Shown one piece after another: positions 45,681-56,073 of a stretch of DNA of 64,000 bases. The DNA is from Intrasporangiaceae bacterium URHB0013 (GTDB lineage: Bacteria > Actinomycetota > Actinomycetes > Actinomycetales > Dermatophilaceae): contig JIBA01000018.1 in the NCBI GenBank assembly GCA_000620545.1, positions 162,299 through 226,298 of the forward strand, given 5' to 3'. Positions within the stretch are counted from its first letter, which is position 1. Every line of letters begins with the position of its first letter. The notes beneath the pieces were generated by a model that made no database searches, was not told the origin of the DNA, and saw only the letters and a list, made by a program, of their open reading frames with translations. Both the position numbers and the translations under genes were made by a program.

Positions 45681-45874
45681 CCCCGTCGAGTGGTCACTCG
45701 CGTACGCCCTTCCCACTCCACCCCGTCGAGTGGTCACTCCCGTACGCCCTCCCCACTCCACCCCGTCGAGTGGTCACTCCCGTACGCCCTCCCCACTCCA
45801 CCCCGTCGAGTGGTCACTCCCGTACGCCCTCCCCACTCCACCCCGTCGAGTGGTCACTCCCGTACGCCTCCCCA
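45681..45874. repeat. 40-bp direct tandem repeat array, about 4.8 copies
   Basis: Copies start at 45681, 45721, 45761, 45801 and 45841, the last one partial. Copies 2-4 are identical; copy 1 has two substitutions. Each unit carries the palindrome GAGTGGTCACTC. The array fills the convergent gap between the transporter and metZ, so it could end transcription in both directions or be a binding or recombination site. The unit length is not a multiple of three. Confidence 0.95.
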
Positions 45875-45937
45875 TGCGACACCCGAGGGTGCACTTCCGT
45901 GGGCGGGACGGCCGGAGGCGCCGTCGGCGACGCCCGG

Positions 45938-47119
45938 TCAGCCGAGCGCGCGGCGCAGGTCGTCGATGACGTCGCGGACGTCCTCGAGGCCGATCGACAC
46001 CCGCAGCACGCCGTCGGTGATGCCGACCGCGGCTCGCGCCTCGGGCGCCAGGCGGCGGTGCGTCGTCGTCGCGGGATGGGTGATGAGCGACTTCGAGTCA
46101 CCGAGGTTGTTGGAGATGTCGATGACCCGCAGGGCGTTCATCAACGCGAACGCCTCGTCCTTGCCGCCGTCGAGCTCGAAGGTCACGACCGTGCCGCCGG
46201 CGACCATCTGGCGCTTGGCGAGGTCGTGCTGCGGGTGCGACTCGAGGAAGGGGTGCACGACGCGCCGCACGCTCGGGTGCGACTCGAGGAAGCGGGCCAC
46301 CTCCAGGGCGCTGTCGGCCATCCGCTCGACGCGCAGCGACATCGTCTCGAGACCCTTGACGAGGACCCACGCGTTGAAGGGGGACATCGACGGGCCGGTG
46401 TGGCGCATGAGGTTCTGCACCGGTCCTCCGATGAACTCCTTCGTGCCGAGGACGGCGCCGCCGAGGGTGCGGCCCTGGCCGTCGATGTGCTTGGTCGCGG
46501 AGTAGACGATGATGTCGGCGCCGAAGTCGAGCGGTCTCGAGAAGACCGGGGTCCCGAAGACGTTGTCGACGACGACCTTCGCGCCCGCGGCATGAGCGAG
46601 CTCGGTCACCGCGGCGATGTCGACGAGCTCCTGCATCGGGTTGCTCGGAGTCTCGAAGAACACGGCGGTCGTCGGCTCGGAGAGCGCCTCGCGCCACTGG
46701 TCGAGGTCGGCTCCGTCGACAAAGACGGTCTCGACCCCCCAGCGCGGAAGGATCTCGTCGAGGATGACGAAGCAGGAGCCGAAGAGGGCACGCGACGAGA
46801 CGACGCGGTCGCCCTGTCCGAGCAGCGCCGCGAGCGCGACGAAGACGGCGGACATGCCGGAGCCCGTGGCGAAGCACGCCTCCGCGCCCTCGATCTGTCG
46901 CAGCCGCTCCTCGAACATCGCCACCGTGGGGTTGCCGTAGCGCGAGTAGACGAAGCGGTCGACGTCACCCTTGAAGGCCGCCTCTGCGTCCTCCGCGGTG
47001 TCGTAGACGAAGCCCGACGTCAGGTAGAGCGCCTCGGACGTCTCCTCGAAACCGCTGCGGGACAGCCCTCCCCGAACGGCCAGCGTGTCGGGCCGCCACT
47101 GCTGGTTGCCCCCGCTCAT
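45938..47119 (-). CDS. metZ: O-succinylhomoserine sulfhydrylase
   Basis: A 393-residue PLP enzyme of the Cys/Met metabolism family. RFVYSRYGNPTVAMFEERLR binds the PLP phosphate, ATGSGMSAVFVALAALLGQGD follows, and SATKHIDGQG contains the PLP-binding Lys. It makes homocysteine (or related thiols) from activated homoserine and sulfide. ATG 47119 overlaps the TGA of the upstream rhodanese gene (ATGA); a longer frame is another reading of that gene. Close homologues include the mycobacterial MetZ, where the same rhodanese pairing is common. No SAM riboswitch was seen. Confidence 0.92.
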   Translation of the reverse strand: MSGGNQQWRPDTLAVRGGLSRSGFEETSEALYLTSGFVYDTAEDAEAAFKGDVDRFVYSRYGNPTVAMFEERLRQIEGAEACFATGSGMSAVFVALAALLGQGDRVVSSRALFGSCFVILDEILPRWGVETVFVDGADLDQWREALSEPTTAVFFETPSNPMQELVDIAAVTELAHAAGAKVVVDNVFGTPVFSRPLDFGADIIVYSATKHIDGQGRTLGGAVLGTKEFIGGPVQNLMRHTGPSMSPFNAWVLVKGLETMSLRVERMADSALEVARFLESHPSVRRVVHPFLESHPQHDLAKRQMVAGGTVVTFELDGGKDEAFALMNALRVIDISNNLGDSKSLITHPATTTHRRLAPEARAAVGITDGVLRVSIGLEDVRDVIDDLRRALG

Positions 47120-47529
47120 CCCTGCACCCAGGGCAGTCCTGCGACCTTCCACCCCGACACCGAGCGGTGGTGCTGCTGGTCGTGCGGCCCCTCGAAGCCT
47201 TCGACGACGTTGTGCGACCGCGTCCACCCGTCACGGGTGGCCGCCTCGGCCGCGGCCACGGACCGCACACCGGACCTGCAGAGGAAGTAGACCGGCACGT
47301 CCTTGGCCACGCCGGCAGCCTCGAGATCGGCCGTGAAGCGCTCGTTGACGGCGCCGTCGGGGTAGGTCTGCCACTCGACGAGCACGACGTCCTTGCCCAG
47401 CGCGCTGAGGTCAGGCAGCCCGACGTAGGACCACTCGGCCCTCGTGCGCACGTCGACGAGCGCCGCACCGGGCTCGTCGCGCAGGCCCGACCAGGCCTGC
47501 TCGGGGGTCACGTCACCGGCATAGCTCAT
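47116..47529 (-). CDS. Rhodanese-like sulfurtransferase domain protein
   Basis: A 137-residue single rhodanese domain: ALVDVRTRAEWSYVGLPDL early and FLCRSGVRSVAAAEAA with the active-site Cys at about residue 84 (CRSGVR loop). The C-terminal segment NVVEGFEGPHDQQHHRSVSG is typical of actinobacterial members of this metZ-linked group. It is translationally coupled to metZ and probably delivers or handles sulfane sulfur for homocysteine or methionine synthesis. Confidence 0.92.
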   Translation of the reverse strand: MSYAGDVTPEQAWSGLRDEPGAALVDVRTRAEWSYVGLPDLSALGKDVVLVEWQTYPDGAVNERFTADLEAAGVAKDVPVYFLCRSGVRSVAAAEAATRDGWTRSHNVVEGFEGPHDQQHHRSVSGWKVAGLPWVQG

Positions 47530-47553
47530 GGAGCGAATATCGCACAGCGTCCG

Positions 47554-48552
47554 TCAGGCGAGATGGTCGGTCCGATTGGTGAAAGCCACCGACGCGGACC
47601 CGTCCTCCCAGACCTCGACGGCGGTCAGGCTTCCCGGGGCGGTGGCGACGGCCCAGAAGCGCGGGAGGGGTGTGTCGAGCACGTCGCTGACCACCGAGAG
47701 CACGCCCCGCCGGTTCGTCACCGCCACGACGGTGCCGCCTGCCGCGGTGAGCGAGCGGTATGCCGTCCGCACCCTCTCGTCGGGCCCCTCGCCGGGTGCC
47801 TGGCCGGACCACTCGTCCGACGTCTCTGCCTCGACCTCGTGGGCCACTGCGAGGTCTCTCGCGACTCGGGTGGCCAGGTCGTCGTCGGCGCCGACGACGC
47901 TCGTGCCGGAACCGACGAGCCGCCGGACGGCGGCGACGATGCGGGGCGCGGCGGCGCCGTCGAGCGGCGCCTGGACGAGGAGCAGGCGCAGCGGCCGGGC
48001 CTTCTCCTGCGTCGACGCTCCCTCGGAAAGACCCTGTGCCACAGGAGAGCTCACTTCTGCGAAGGCATCGGCGCCGTCCGGGCCCTCGTCCGACAGAATC
48101 CGGTGGACGCTCTTGCCGTCCATCGCATCATTGCTCAGGGCGTCGGCGTCCTTGTTCTTCTCACGTGGGATCCACTCGAAGTCGACGCTGCCGCCGGCGT
48201 CGGAGATCTCGGCACACAGGTCGCGGGCCTCGAGCGCGAGGCGCCGCATGTCCTCGTGCTTGATCTTCCAGCGCCCCGACATCTGCTCGACGACGAGCTT
48301 GGAGTCCATCTTGACGCGCACCGTGGCGCCGGGGTCGAGGTCGAGGACGGCCCGCAGACCGGCGAGCAGGCCGGAGTACTCGGCCACGTTGTTGCTGGCC
48401 TTGCCCAACGGCTCGGCGAGCTCCACGAGCACACGGCCGGTCGAGGGATCACGGACGAGGGCGCCGTAGCCGGCGACACCCGGGTTGCCCCGCGACCCGC
48501 CGTCGGCCTCGACGACGAGCGTGCGGCCCGACGGTCGAGACGCTGGAGTCAC
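47554..48552 (-). CDS. RNase HI fused to a degenerate histidine-phosphatase-like domain
   Basis: A 332-residue protein. The N-terminal RNase H domain (residues 10-145) has the acidic catalytic set, with Asp17 in VVEADGGSRGNPG, the Glu in NNVAEYSGLLAGL, and Asp residues in VRVKMDSKLVVEQM and NKDADALSNDAM. The C-terminal part aligns in position with the CobC/acid-phosphatase domain of Rv2228c-like proteins (ending ASVAFTNRTDHLA). However, the RHG site is replaced by LLLVQAPLDG, and the second catalytic His region reads VAVTNRRGV. The start is GTG 48552, which overlaps the upstream stop (GTGA). It degrades RNA in RNA-DNA hybrids; the second half is probably structural. Confidence 0.88.
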   Translation of the reverse strand: MTPASRPSGRTLVVEADGGSRGNPGVAGYGALVRDPSTGRVLVELAEPLGKASNNVAEYSGLLAGLRAVLDLDPGATVRVKMDSKLVVEQMSGRWKIKHEDMRRLALEARDLCAEISDAGGSVDFEWIPREKNKDADALSNDAMDGKSVHRILSDEGPDGADAFAEVSSPVAQGLSEGASTQEKARPLRLLLVQAPLDGAAAPRIVAAVRRLVGSGTSVVGADDDLATRVARDLAVAHEVEAETSDEWSGQAPGEGPDERVRTAYRSLTAAGGTVVAVTNRRGVLSVVSDVLDTPLPRFWAVATAPGSLTAVEVWEDGSASVAFTNRTDHLA

Positions 48553-49289
48553 AGACCGGACTCGCCCGTGCGGATCAGGATGCGGCGGCACTCCTCGCAG
48601 CGCACGACCTCGTCCTGCGGGGAGGTGCGGATGCGGTCGAGGTCGACGTTGCCGAGCTCGAGCCGACAGCCACCGCAGCGACGGTGTCGCAGCTCGGCAG
48701 CGGCCATGCCACCGCTGCTGGCGCGGATCTTCTCGTAGAGCGCGATGAGCTCGGTCCCCACGCCGGCGACGATGTCGGCCCGGCCCGAGCTGACCTTCTC
48801 GGCCTCGTCGTCGAGCTTCGAGATGGCGGCGGCGCGCTCGGACTCGAGGGCTTCGACGCGTTCGGCCAGCTCGACCCGGCGAGCCTCGAGCTCGGCGACC
48901 CGAGCCGTCAGCGACTCGGACCGCTCCATGACCTCGAGCTCGACCTCCTCGAGCTCGGCCTGGCGCCGCGCCAGCGACGTCAGCTCGTGCTGGAGCGCCT
49001 GGAGGTCCTTGGCACTGCCCTGTCCCGAGTCGAGACGCGACTGGTTGCGCGCTGCGCGGTCGCGCACGAGCTGGACGTCCTGGTCCGACTTCGTCAGCTC
49101 CCGCTGGACGTCCCCGGCAGCCGTGCGGGCGTTGACGACCTCCGTCTCGAGCGCAGCGAGCTCACGACGGGCCGCCTCGACCGCGGGGGTCTGCGGCAGC
49201 GTGGCCTTCGCGTGGGCGATCTGGTCGAGACGCGTGTCGATGGCCTGCAGGTCGAGCAGGCGCCACTGGCGGGACGGGTCGGCTTTCAG
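48549..49289 (-). CDS. Coiled-coil C4-type zinc ribbon protein, probable CTG start
   Basis: A 246-residue protein: long coiled coil (about residues 10-190) and a C-terminal zinc ribbon with CGGCRLELG and CEECRR, the CT398/Rv2229c-like family of unknown function. Homologues begin with MKADP; here the codon giving that start is CTG at 49289, preceded by GGAGG at six bases. CTG AAA overlaps the TGA of the Nif3 gene, as ATGA/GTGA pairs do elsewhere in this operon. No in-frame ATG, GTG or TTG serves better; the GTG at 49358 has no ribosome-binding site and lies inside Nif3. The RNase H gene overlaps its stop by four bases. Confidence 0.85.
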   Translation of the reverse strand: MKADPSRQWRLLDLQAIDTRLDQIAHAKATLPQTPAVEAARRELAALETEVVNARTAAGDVQRELTKSDQDVQLVRDRAARNQSRLDSGQGSAKDLQALQHELTSLARRQAELEEVELEVMERSESLTARVAELEARRVELAERVEALESERAAAISKLDDEAEKVSSGRADIVAGVGTELIALYEKIRASSGGMAAAELRHRRCGGCRLELGNVDLDRIRTSPQDEVVRCEECRRILIRTGESGL

Positions 49290-50176
49290 GACACACCTCC
49301 GGTTCGGGGAGCCACGCGGTCGGCCCGCGCGGCGTTCGCACCGACGACGAATGTCCACGGCTCGGTGCGGATGGCTGAGACTCTGGTCTCGACCCTAGTC
49401 GCTTCGTGGACCCCCTCCAGCGCCGAGACCAGTCGGTCACGAGCGCTCATGAGCCACAGCGACTCCGTCGCCCAGTGTCCGGCGTCGATGAGGTACGGGC
49501 GGCCGCCTCGCGCCTCCTCCCGGGCCTCGAGGACCGGGTGGTGGCGCAGGTCCGCGGTGACGTAGACATCGGCACCGCTCGCGCGGACGTCGTCGAGACG
49601 ATCATCGCCCGAGCCGCCCATGACGGCGACGGTCGACACCGGCGCCTCCGGGTCGCCGCTGACGCGGATGCCACCGGCCGTGTCGGGCAGGGCGGTGGCG
49701 ACGAGGTCGGCGAACGCGGCCAGGCTCACGGGGGGCTCGAGCTCACCGACGCGCCCGATCGGGTGCCCGCCCTCGCTCGAGAGGGGGCGTTGGTCGGCGA
49801 GCCCCAGGGCGTCGGCGAGCACGGTGGAGACACCGGGGTCGGCGACGTCGGCGTTCGTGTGCCCCACCCAGAGGGCGACCCCCGCGCGCACGAGCGCGGT
49901 GACGGCGGCCCCCTTGGCCGACGAGGTCGCGACGGAGTGCACCCCGCGCAGCAGCAGCGGATGATGGGTGACGAGCAGGTCGGCGTCCCAGGACCGCGCC
50001 TCGCCGATGACGTCCAAAGTCGGGTCGAGCGCGAAGAGGATGCGACGCACCGGCTGGTCGAGGTCGCCCGTCACGAGGCCGACGCGGTCCCAGTCAGCCG
50101 CGCTCCCGAGGGGGTAGAGGGACTCGAGCGCTGCGACGACGTCGCGCAGGCTGAGGTCCGTTGCGGGATGGTCCAC
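49286..50176 (-). CDS. Nif3-like dinuclear metal-binding protein (GTP cyclohydrolase 1 type 2 homolog)
   Basis: A 296-residue NIF3 family protein. LLVTHHPLLLRG, VGHTNADVADPGV and DAGHWATESLW supply the conserved His, Asp and Glu residues of the dinuclear metal site. The open frame runs back through the tRNA-Val gene, but that part only translates the tRNA; GTG 50176 (DHPATDLSLRDVVAALESLY) is the first acceptable start. It lies just one base after the tRNA's 3' end, leaving no room for a ribosome-binding site. The protein forms hexamers; its substrate is unknown. The next gene starts within its stop codon (CTGA). Confidence 0.88.
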   Translation of the reverse strand: MDHPATDLSLRDVVAALESLYPLGSAADWDRVGLVTGDLDQPVRRILFALDPTLDVIGEARSWDADLLVTHHPLLLRGVHSVATSSAKGAAVTALVRAGVALWVGHTNADVADPGVSTVLADALGLADQRPLSSEGGHPIGRVGELEPPVSLAAFADLVATALPDTAGGIRVSGDPEAPVSTVAVMGGSGDDRLDDVRASGADVYVTADLRHHPVLEAREEARGGRPYLIDAGHWATESLWLMSARDRLVSALEGVHEATRVETRVSAIRTEPWTFVVGANAARADRVAPRTGGVS

Positions 50177-50177
50177 G

Positions 50178-50250
50178 TGGGCCCGGCCGGGCTCGAACCG
50201 ACGACACCCGCGGTGTAAACGCGGTGCTCTACCAACTGAGCTACAGGCCC
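50178..50250 (-). tRNA. tRNA-Val(TAC)
   Basis: On the minus strand the acceptor GGGCCTG pairs with CGGGCCC, GTAGCTCAG and the T loop TTCGAGC are canonical, and the anticodon loop TTTACAC has anticodon TAC (Val, codon GTA). Length is 73 nt with no encoded CCA. It sits between ahpE (40 bases upstream) and the Nif3 gene, whose GTG begins one base past its 3' end, so it may be co-transcribed with both. Confidence 0.95.
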
Positions 50251-50289
50251 TCACGTGCCGGCCGGGGTCACCGGCAGGCGGCGGTCAGC

Positions 50290-50811
50290 CTACGGCATCG
50301 TGCCGGCCGTGCGGAGCCGCGCGAGCGCCTCGCGGTAGGCCCGGAAGTCCCGGCCCTCACCGATGCCCCGCACCTCGGTCCACACGATCCGACCGGACCG
50401 GTCGATCAGGAAGGTGCCGCGCAGGGCGAAGCCGTCCTCCTCCTCGAGGACGCCGTAGCGCCGAGCCACCTCGCCGTGCGGCCAGAAGTCCGACAGGAGC
50501 GGGAAGAAGTGGCCCTCGGCGTCGGCCCAGGCGCGCAGCGTGTACATCGAGTCGCAGGAGATCGTGAAGACCTGGATGTCGTCGTCCTGGAAGTCCTCGA
50601 GGCCGTCGCGGATCTCCTGGAGCTCACCGCGGCAGATCCCCGAGAACGCCGCGGGGTAGAAGACGACGACGGCGTTCTTCAGGTCACGCACGGCCGACAG
50701 TCGGACGTCGACGCCGTACTGGTCGACGAGGGTGAAGTCCGGCGCCAGCTCGCCCACACCGAGCGGGGCGGACGCCTGGACCGGGGACTCGGCCGGGTGC
50801 GCGTTCATCAT
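50290..50811 (-). CDS. ahpE: AhpE-type one-cysteine peroxiredoxin
   Basis: A 173-residue peroxiredoxin of the AhpE/BCP group. ELAPDFTLVDQYGVDVRLSA precedes VVVFYPAAFSGICRGELQEI with peroxidatic Cys60 in the P-x3-T/S-x2-C setting (PAAFSGIC). No resolving Cys follows at the usual BCP spacing (the second Cys is in TISCDSMY). It reduces hydroperoxides with an external thiol donor. It is downstream of the DUF3052 gene and upstream of tRNA-Val. Confidence 0.9.
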   Translation of the reverse strand: MMNAHPAESPVQASAPLGVGELAPDFTLVDQYGVDVRLSAVRDLKNAVVVFYPAAFSGICRGELQEIRDGLEDFQDDDIQVFTISCDSMYTLRAWADAEGHFFPLLSDFWPHGEVARRYGVLEEEDGFALRGTFLIDRSGRIVWTEVRGIGEGRDFRAYREALARLRTAGTMP

Positions 50812-50882
50812 GGCGGCAAGTGTGACACCACCGCCCGGGCGCGCGCGCGAGCCCTCGCCACACGGCCGACGGGACGGGAGGG

Positions 50883-51305
50883 TCAGCGGCGTGGACCCTT
50901 GGGCGGCATGAGCCGCGTGGCTGCCCAGTCGGCCGCGACGTTGACCTGACCACCTGTCGTCAGGCCTGCCGTCGAGGCGGCCTCCTCGACCTCACTCGCG
51001 TCGACGTGGCGGGGCCGGCCCGCCTTGGGCGTCAGCAGCACGATGAAGCCCTGGTCGAAGAGCTTCGTCAGTCCGTCGACCATGAGGTCGACGAGGTCGT
51101 CGTCACCGTCGCGGTACCAGATGAGCACCCCGTCCGCGCCGTCGTTGAAGTCCTCGTCCTCGAGCTCTGTCCCGATGGCGTCCTCGAGCTCGAACCGCAG
51201 GTCGTCGTCGACGTCGTCGTCATAGCCGAACTCCTGGATGATCTGCCCCTTGGCAAATCCGAGCTTGCTGAAGGACGCCGCTCCCGCGGTCTCGCTCACT
51301 GTCAC
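50883..51305 (-). CDS. DUF3052 family protein
   Basis: A 140-residue acidic protein starting at GTG 51305 (an in-frame GTG two codons later is also possible). LGFAKGQIIQEFGYDDDVDD, ELEDEDFNDGADGVLIWYRD and DWAATRLMPPKGPRR are typical of DUF3052, which actinobacteria encode divergently from aceE. Function is unknown, but the fixed linkage with pyruvate dehydrogenase suggests metabolic coupling. GAGAGG lies just upstream of the start. The next gene is ahpE. Confidence 0.9.
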   Translation of the reverse strand: MTVSETAGAASFSKLGFAKGQIIQEFGYDDDVDDDLRFELEDAIGTELEDEDFNDGADGVLIWYRDGDDDLVDLMVDGLTKLFDQGFIVLLTPKAGRPRHVDASEVEEAASTAGLTTGGQVNVAADWAATRLMPPKGPRR

Positions 51306-51592
51306 CGGTCCTCTCCATCGTTGGCGCGTCGTGTGGTGGCATGGGTGCCACGACATCAGTGCACTGGCTCCGACGCTATCGCGCAAGCCCGGCCCGGTGG
51401 GCACACATCGCGCGCGCCGCGCCCGAGGGAGCACACGGCATACCACCGGGTGGGACGGCGGCGCCGGGAAAGGGGCCGCCCCGGTGCCGGACCCGAGTGT
51501 GACGGCCACCACGGTTTGGTAGAGGATGGGTGGTGCAGCGCCGTGGCCGACCGGCCGCGGGCGCCGCCTCGCGACGAGAAAGGACCCACGAC

Positions 51593-54364
51593 GTGGCATC
51601 CGAGGCCGGACCGATCCTCAACGGCATCCCCAGTCAGCTCCCGGACATCGACCCGGACGAGACGCAGGAGTGGATCGACTCCCTCGACGCGGTCCTCGAC
51701 GAGAAGGGCCGGACGCGTGCGCGCTACATCATGCTCAAGCTCATCGAGCGCGCGCGTCAGCAGCAGGTCGGCGTCCCGTCCCTGACGGCGACCGACTACA
51801 TCAACACGATCCCGCCGGAGCGCGAGCCGTGGTTCCCCGGCGACGAGGACGTCGAGCGCGAGATGCGCCGCTACATCCGCTGGAACGCCGCGATCATGGT
51901 GCACCGCGCGCAGCGGCCCGGCATCGGCGTCGGCGGACACATCTCGACGTACGCGTCGGCCGCGACGCTCTACGAGGTCGGCATGAACCACTTCTTCCGC
52001 GGCAAGGACCACCCCGGCGGCGGCGACCAGATCTACTTCCAGGGCCACGCCTCCCCCGGCATGTATGCCCGCAGCTTCCTCGAGGGCCACCTCACCGAGG
52101 CGCAGCTCGACGGCTTCCGCCAGGAGAAGAGCCACCGGGTCGACGGCAAGGTCGAGGCCGTGCCGTCCTACCCGCACCCGCGGCTGCTGCCGAACTACTG
52201 GGAGTTCCCGACGGTGTCGATGGGCATCGGCCCGATGAACGCCATCTACCAGGCGCAGTTCAACAAGTACCTCCACAACCGCGGCATCAAGGACACCAGC
52301 CAGCAGGACGTCTGGGCCTTCCTCGGCGACGGCGAGATGGACGAGCCCGAGTCGCGCGGCCTGCTGCAGCTCGCGGCCAACGAGGAGCTCGACAACCTCA
52401 ACTTCGTCATCAACTGCAACCTGCAGCGGCTCGACGGTCCGGTGCGCGGCAACGGCAAGATCATCCAGGAGCTCGAGGCGTTCTTCCGCGGCGCGGGCTG
52501 GAACGTCATCAAGGTCGTGTGGGGCCGCGGGTGGGACCCGCTGCTCGCGGCCGACCGCGACGGCGCGCTCGTGCACATCATGAACCAGACGAGCGACGGC
52601 GACTACCAGACCTTCCGCGCCAACGACGGCAAGTACGTCCGCGACCACTTCTTCGGACGCGACCCGCGCACCGCGAAGATGGTCGAGGACTGGACCGACG
52701 ACCAGGTCTGGTGGGACCTCAAGCGCGGTGGCCACGACTACCGCAAGGTCTTCGCGGCCTACCAGGCGGCGCGAGCCCACACCGGACAGCCGACGGTCAT
52801 CCTCGCCAAGACGATCAAGGGCTACGGCCTCGGCTCGCACTTCGCCGGCCGCAACGCCACGCACCAGATGAAGAAGATGACGCTGGACGACCTCAAGGCC
52901 TTCCGCGACAGCCTCCGCATCCCGATCTCCGACGAGCAGCTCGACGCCAACCCGTACCAGCCGCCGTACTACCACCCGGGCCCCGACAGCGAGGTCATCA
53001 AGTACTCCATCGACCGGCGCCAGAAGCTCGGTGGCACCCTGCCGAGCCGTCGCGTCGACTTCGAGCCGGTCAAGCTGCCGGGTGACGAGGCGTACGCCCA
53101 GGTCAAGAAGGGCTCAGGCAAGCAGGAGGTCGCGACGACGATGGCCTTCGTTCGGCTGCTCAAGGATCTCTTGCGCGACAAGGAGTTCGGCCCGCGGATC
53201 GTGCCGATCATCCCCGACGAGGCACGCACGTTCGGCATGGACGCGTTCTTCCCGACGATCAAGATCTACAACCCCAACGGGCAGAACTACACGCCGGTCG
53301 ACGCCGAGCTGATGCTCGCCTACCGCGAGAACGTCAGCGGCCAGATCCTGCACCTCGGCATCAACGAGGCGGGCTCGCTCGCGGCGTTCACAGCGGCCGG
53401 TACGTCGTACGCGACGCACGGCAAGCCGATGATCCCGATCTACGTCTTCTACTCGATGTTCGGCTTCCAGCGCACCGGTGACTCCATCTGGGCGGCCGCC
53501 GACCAGATGACCCGCGGCTTCCTCATCGGCGCCACGGCCGGCCGCACGACCCTGACCGGTGAGGGCCTGCAGCACGCCGACGGGCACAGCCCGCTCCTCG
53601 CCGCGACGAACCCGGCGGTCGTGCACTACGACCCCGCCTACGCGTACGAGATCGCGCACATCATGCAGGACGGCCTGCGGCGGATGTACGGCGAGGGCAA
53701 CACGCCCGAGGAGTCGAACGTCATCTACTACCTCACCGTGTACAACGAGCCGATCCAGCAGCCCCAGGAGCCCGAGGGCGTCGACGTCGAGGGCATCCTG
53801 CGCGGCATGCACCGCATCTCGGTGGCCGACACCGAGGGCTGGACGCACGAGGCGCCGCGCGCGCAGCTGCTCGGGTCCGGCGTCGGCGTGCCGTGGGCGC
53901 TCGAGGCCCAGCAGCTGCTCGCCGATGACTGGGGCGTGGCCGCCGACGTATGGTCGGTGACCTCGTGGAACGAGCTGCGCCGCGACGGCCTCGCCGCCGA
54001 CGAGCAGGAGTTCCTCAAGCCCGAGGGCCCGCCCGTCAAGCCGTGGGTCACGCGCTGCCTCGAGGGCACCGAGGGCCCGGTCGTGGGCGTGTCCGACTAC
54101 ATGCGGGCCGTCCAGGACCAGATCCGCGAGTGGGTCCCCGGCACCTACGCCACGCTCGGCGCCGACGGCTTCGGCTTCTCCGACACCCGCCCGGCGGCGC
54201 GCCGTTTCTTCCACATCGACGGCCCCTCGGTCGCGGTGCGGACGCTGCAGCTGCTCGCCAAGGAGGGCAAGGTCGACGCCGACGTCCCACGCCGCGCGGC
54301 CGAGAAGTACCAGCTCGACGATGTCACCGCCGGCACGTCCGGCAACGCGGGCGGCGAGAGCTGA
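51593..54364 (+). CDS. aceE: Pyruvate dehydrogenase E1 component (homodimeric type)
   Basis: A 923-residue thiamine-diphosphate enzyme. [18 protein letters not shown] is the N-terminal dimer region, and the TPP/Mg motif runs from [10 protein letters not shown] to [11 protein letters not shown], with further family blocks [17 protein letters not shown] and [12 protein letters not shown]. It oxidatively decarboxylates pyruvate to feed the E2 lipoyl domain, producing acetyl-CoA for the fatty-acid cluster downstream. GTG 51593 with AAAGGA is preferred to the earlier ATG-like start at 51530. It ends before a strong hairpin. Confidence 0.96.
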   Translation: MASEAGPILNGIPSQLPDIDPDETQEWIDSLDAVLDEKGRTRARYIMLKLIERARQQQVGVPSLTATDYINTIPPEREPWFPGDEDVEREMRRYIRWNAAIMVHRAQRPGIGVGGHISTYASAATLYEVGMNHFFRGKDHPGGGDQIYFQGHASPGMYARSFLEGHLTEAQLDGFRQEKSHRVDGKVEAVPSYPHPRLLPNYWEFPTVSMGIGPMNAIYQAQFNKYLHNRGIKDTSQQDVWAFLGDGEMDEPESRGLLQLAANEELDNLNFVINCNLQRLDGPVRGNGKIIQELEAFFRGAGWNVIKVVWGRGWDPLLAADRDGALVHIMNQTSDGDYQTFRANDGKYVRDHFFGRDPRTAKMVEDWTDDQVWWDLKRGGHDYRKVFAAYQAARAHTGQPTVILAKTIKGYGLGSHFAGRNATHQMKKMTLDDLKAFRDSLRIPISDEQLDANPYQPPYYHPGPDSEVIKYSIDRRQKLGGTLPSRRVDFEPVKLPGDEAYAQVKKGSGKQEVATTMAFVRLLKDLLRDKEFGPRIVPIIPDEARTFGMDAFFPTIKIYNPNGQNYTPVDAELMLAYRENVSGQILHLGINEAGSLAAFTAAGTSYATHGKPMIPIYVFYSMFGFQRTGDSIWAAADQMTRGFLIGATAGRTTLTGEGLQHADGHSPLLAATNPAVVHYDPAYAYEIAHIMQDGLRRMYGEGNTPEESNVIYYLTVYNEPIQQPQEPEGVDVEGILRGMHRISVADTEGWTHEAPRAQLLGSGVGVPWALEAQQLLADDWGVAADVWSVTSWNELRRDGLAADEQEFLKPEGPPVKPWVTRCLEGTEGPVVGVSDYMRAVQDQIREWVPGTYATLGADGFGFSDTRPAARRFFHIDGPSVAVRTLQLLAKEGKVDADVPRRAAEKYQLDDVTAGTSGNAGGES

Positions 54365-54385
54365 GGCTCACCCGCGAGGGCGTAT

Positions 54386-54425
54386 GCCGCGGGCCCGGTT
54401 CTCCTCGGAGGACCGGGCCCGCGGC
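54386..54425 (+). terminator. Perfect hairpin after aceE
   Basis: GCCGCGGGCCCGGT (54386-54399) and ACCGGGCCCGCGGC (54412-54425) are exact complements across a 12-base interval that itself contains CTCC/GGAG. The strong GC stem without a U tract is common for actinobacterial terminators. It lies 21 bases after the aceE stop. Confidence 0.8.
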
Positions 54426-54507
54426 ACACCCCAGGAGTGGCGCCACCGACCAGGCGCACCACATCTGGTTCAGGGCAGGTCCGGTGGATGCGGTGGCTTC
54501 CGCTGGA

Positions 54508-55970
<1,463 letters not shown>

Positions 55971-55991
55971 CGCTCCGCGGCAGCAGCCGGT

Positions 55992-56035
55992 TCGAGGTGA
56001 TCCCGGCAACCACGTGGCTGCCGGGATCACCTCGA
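55992..56035. terminator. 17-bp perfect hairpin after argG
   Basis: TCGAGGTGATCCCGGCA (55992-56008) pairs exactly with TGCCGGGATCACCTCGA (56019-56035) around a 10-base loop. It lies 21 bases past the argG stop and before the methyltransferase gene, and probably terminates argG transcription. No U tract follows. Confidence 0.8.
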
Positions 56036-56073
56036 CCGGGTGGTGGCGGGCAGGGCCGTTAGGGTGGCCCGTC

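Noticed and set aside
45681..45874. Possible CRISPR array
   Set aside because: The units are contiguous 40-bp tandem repeats without spacers, and no cas genes are present.
47530..47553. SAM riboswitch before the metZ operon
   Set aside because: The gap to the upstream RNase H gene is 24 bases and no riboswitch motif can fit.
50177..50254. N-terminal extension of Nif3 through the tRNA gene
   Set aside because: It is a translation of the tRNA-Val; the frame is open by chance.
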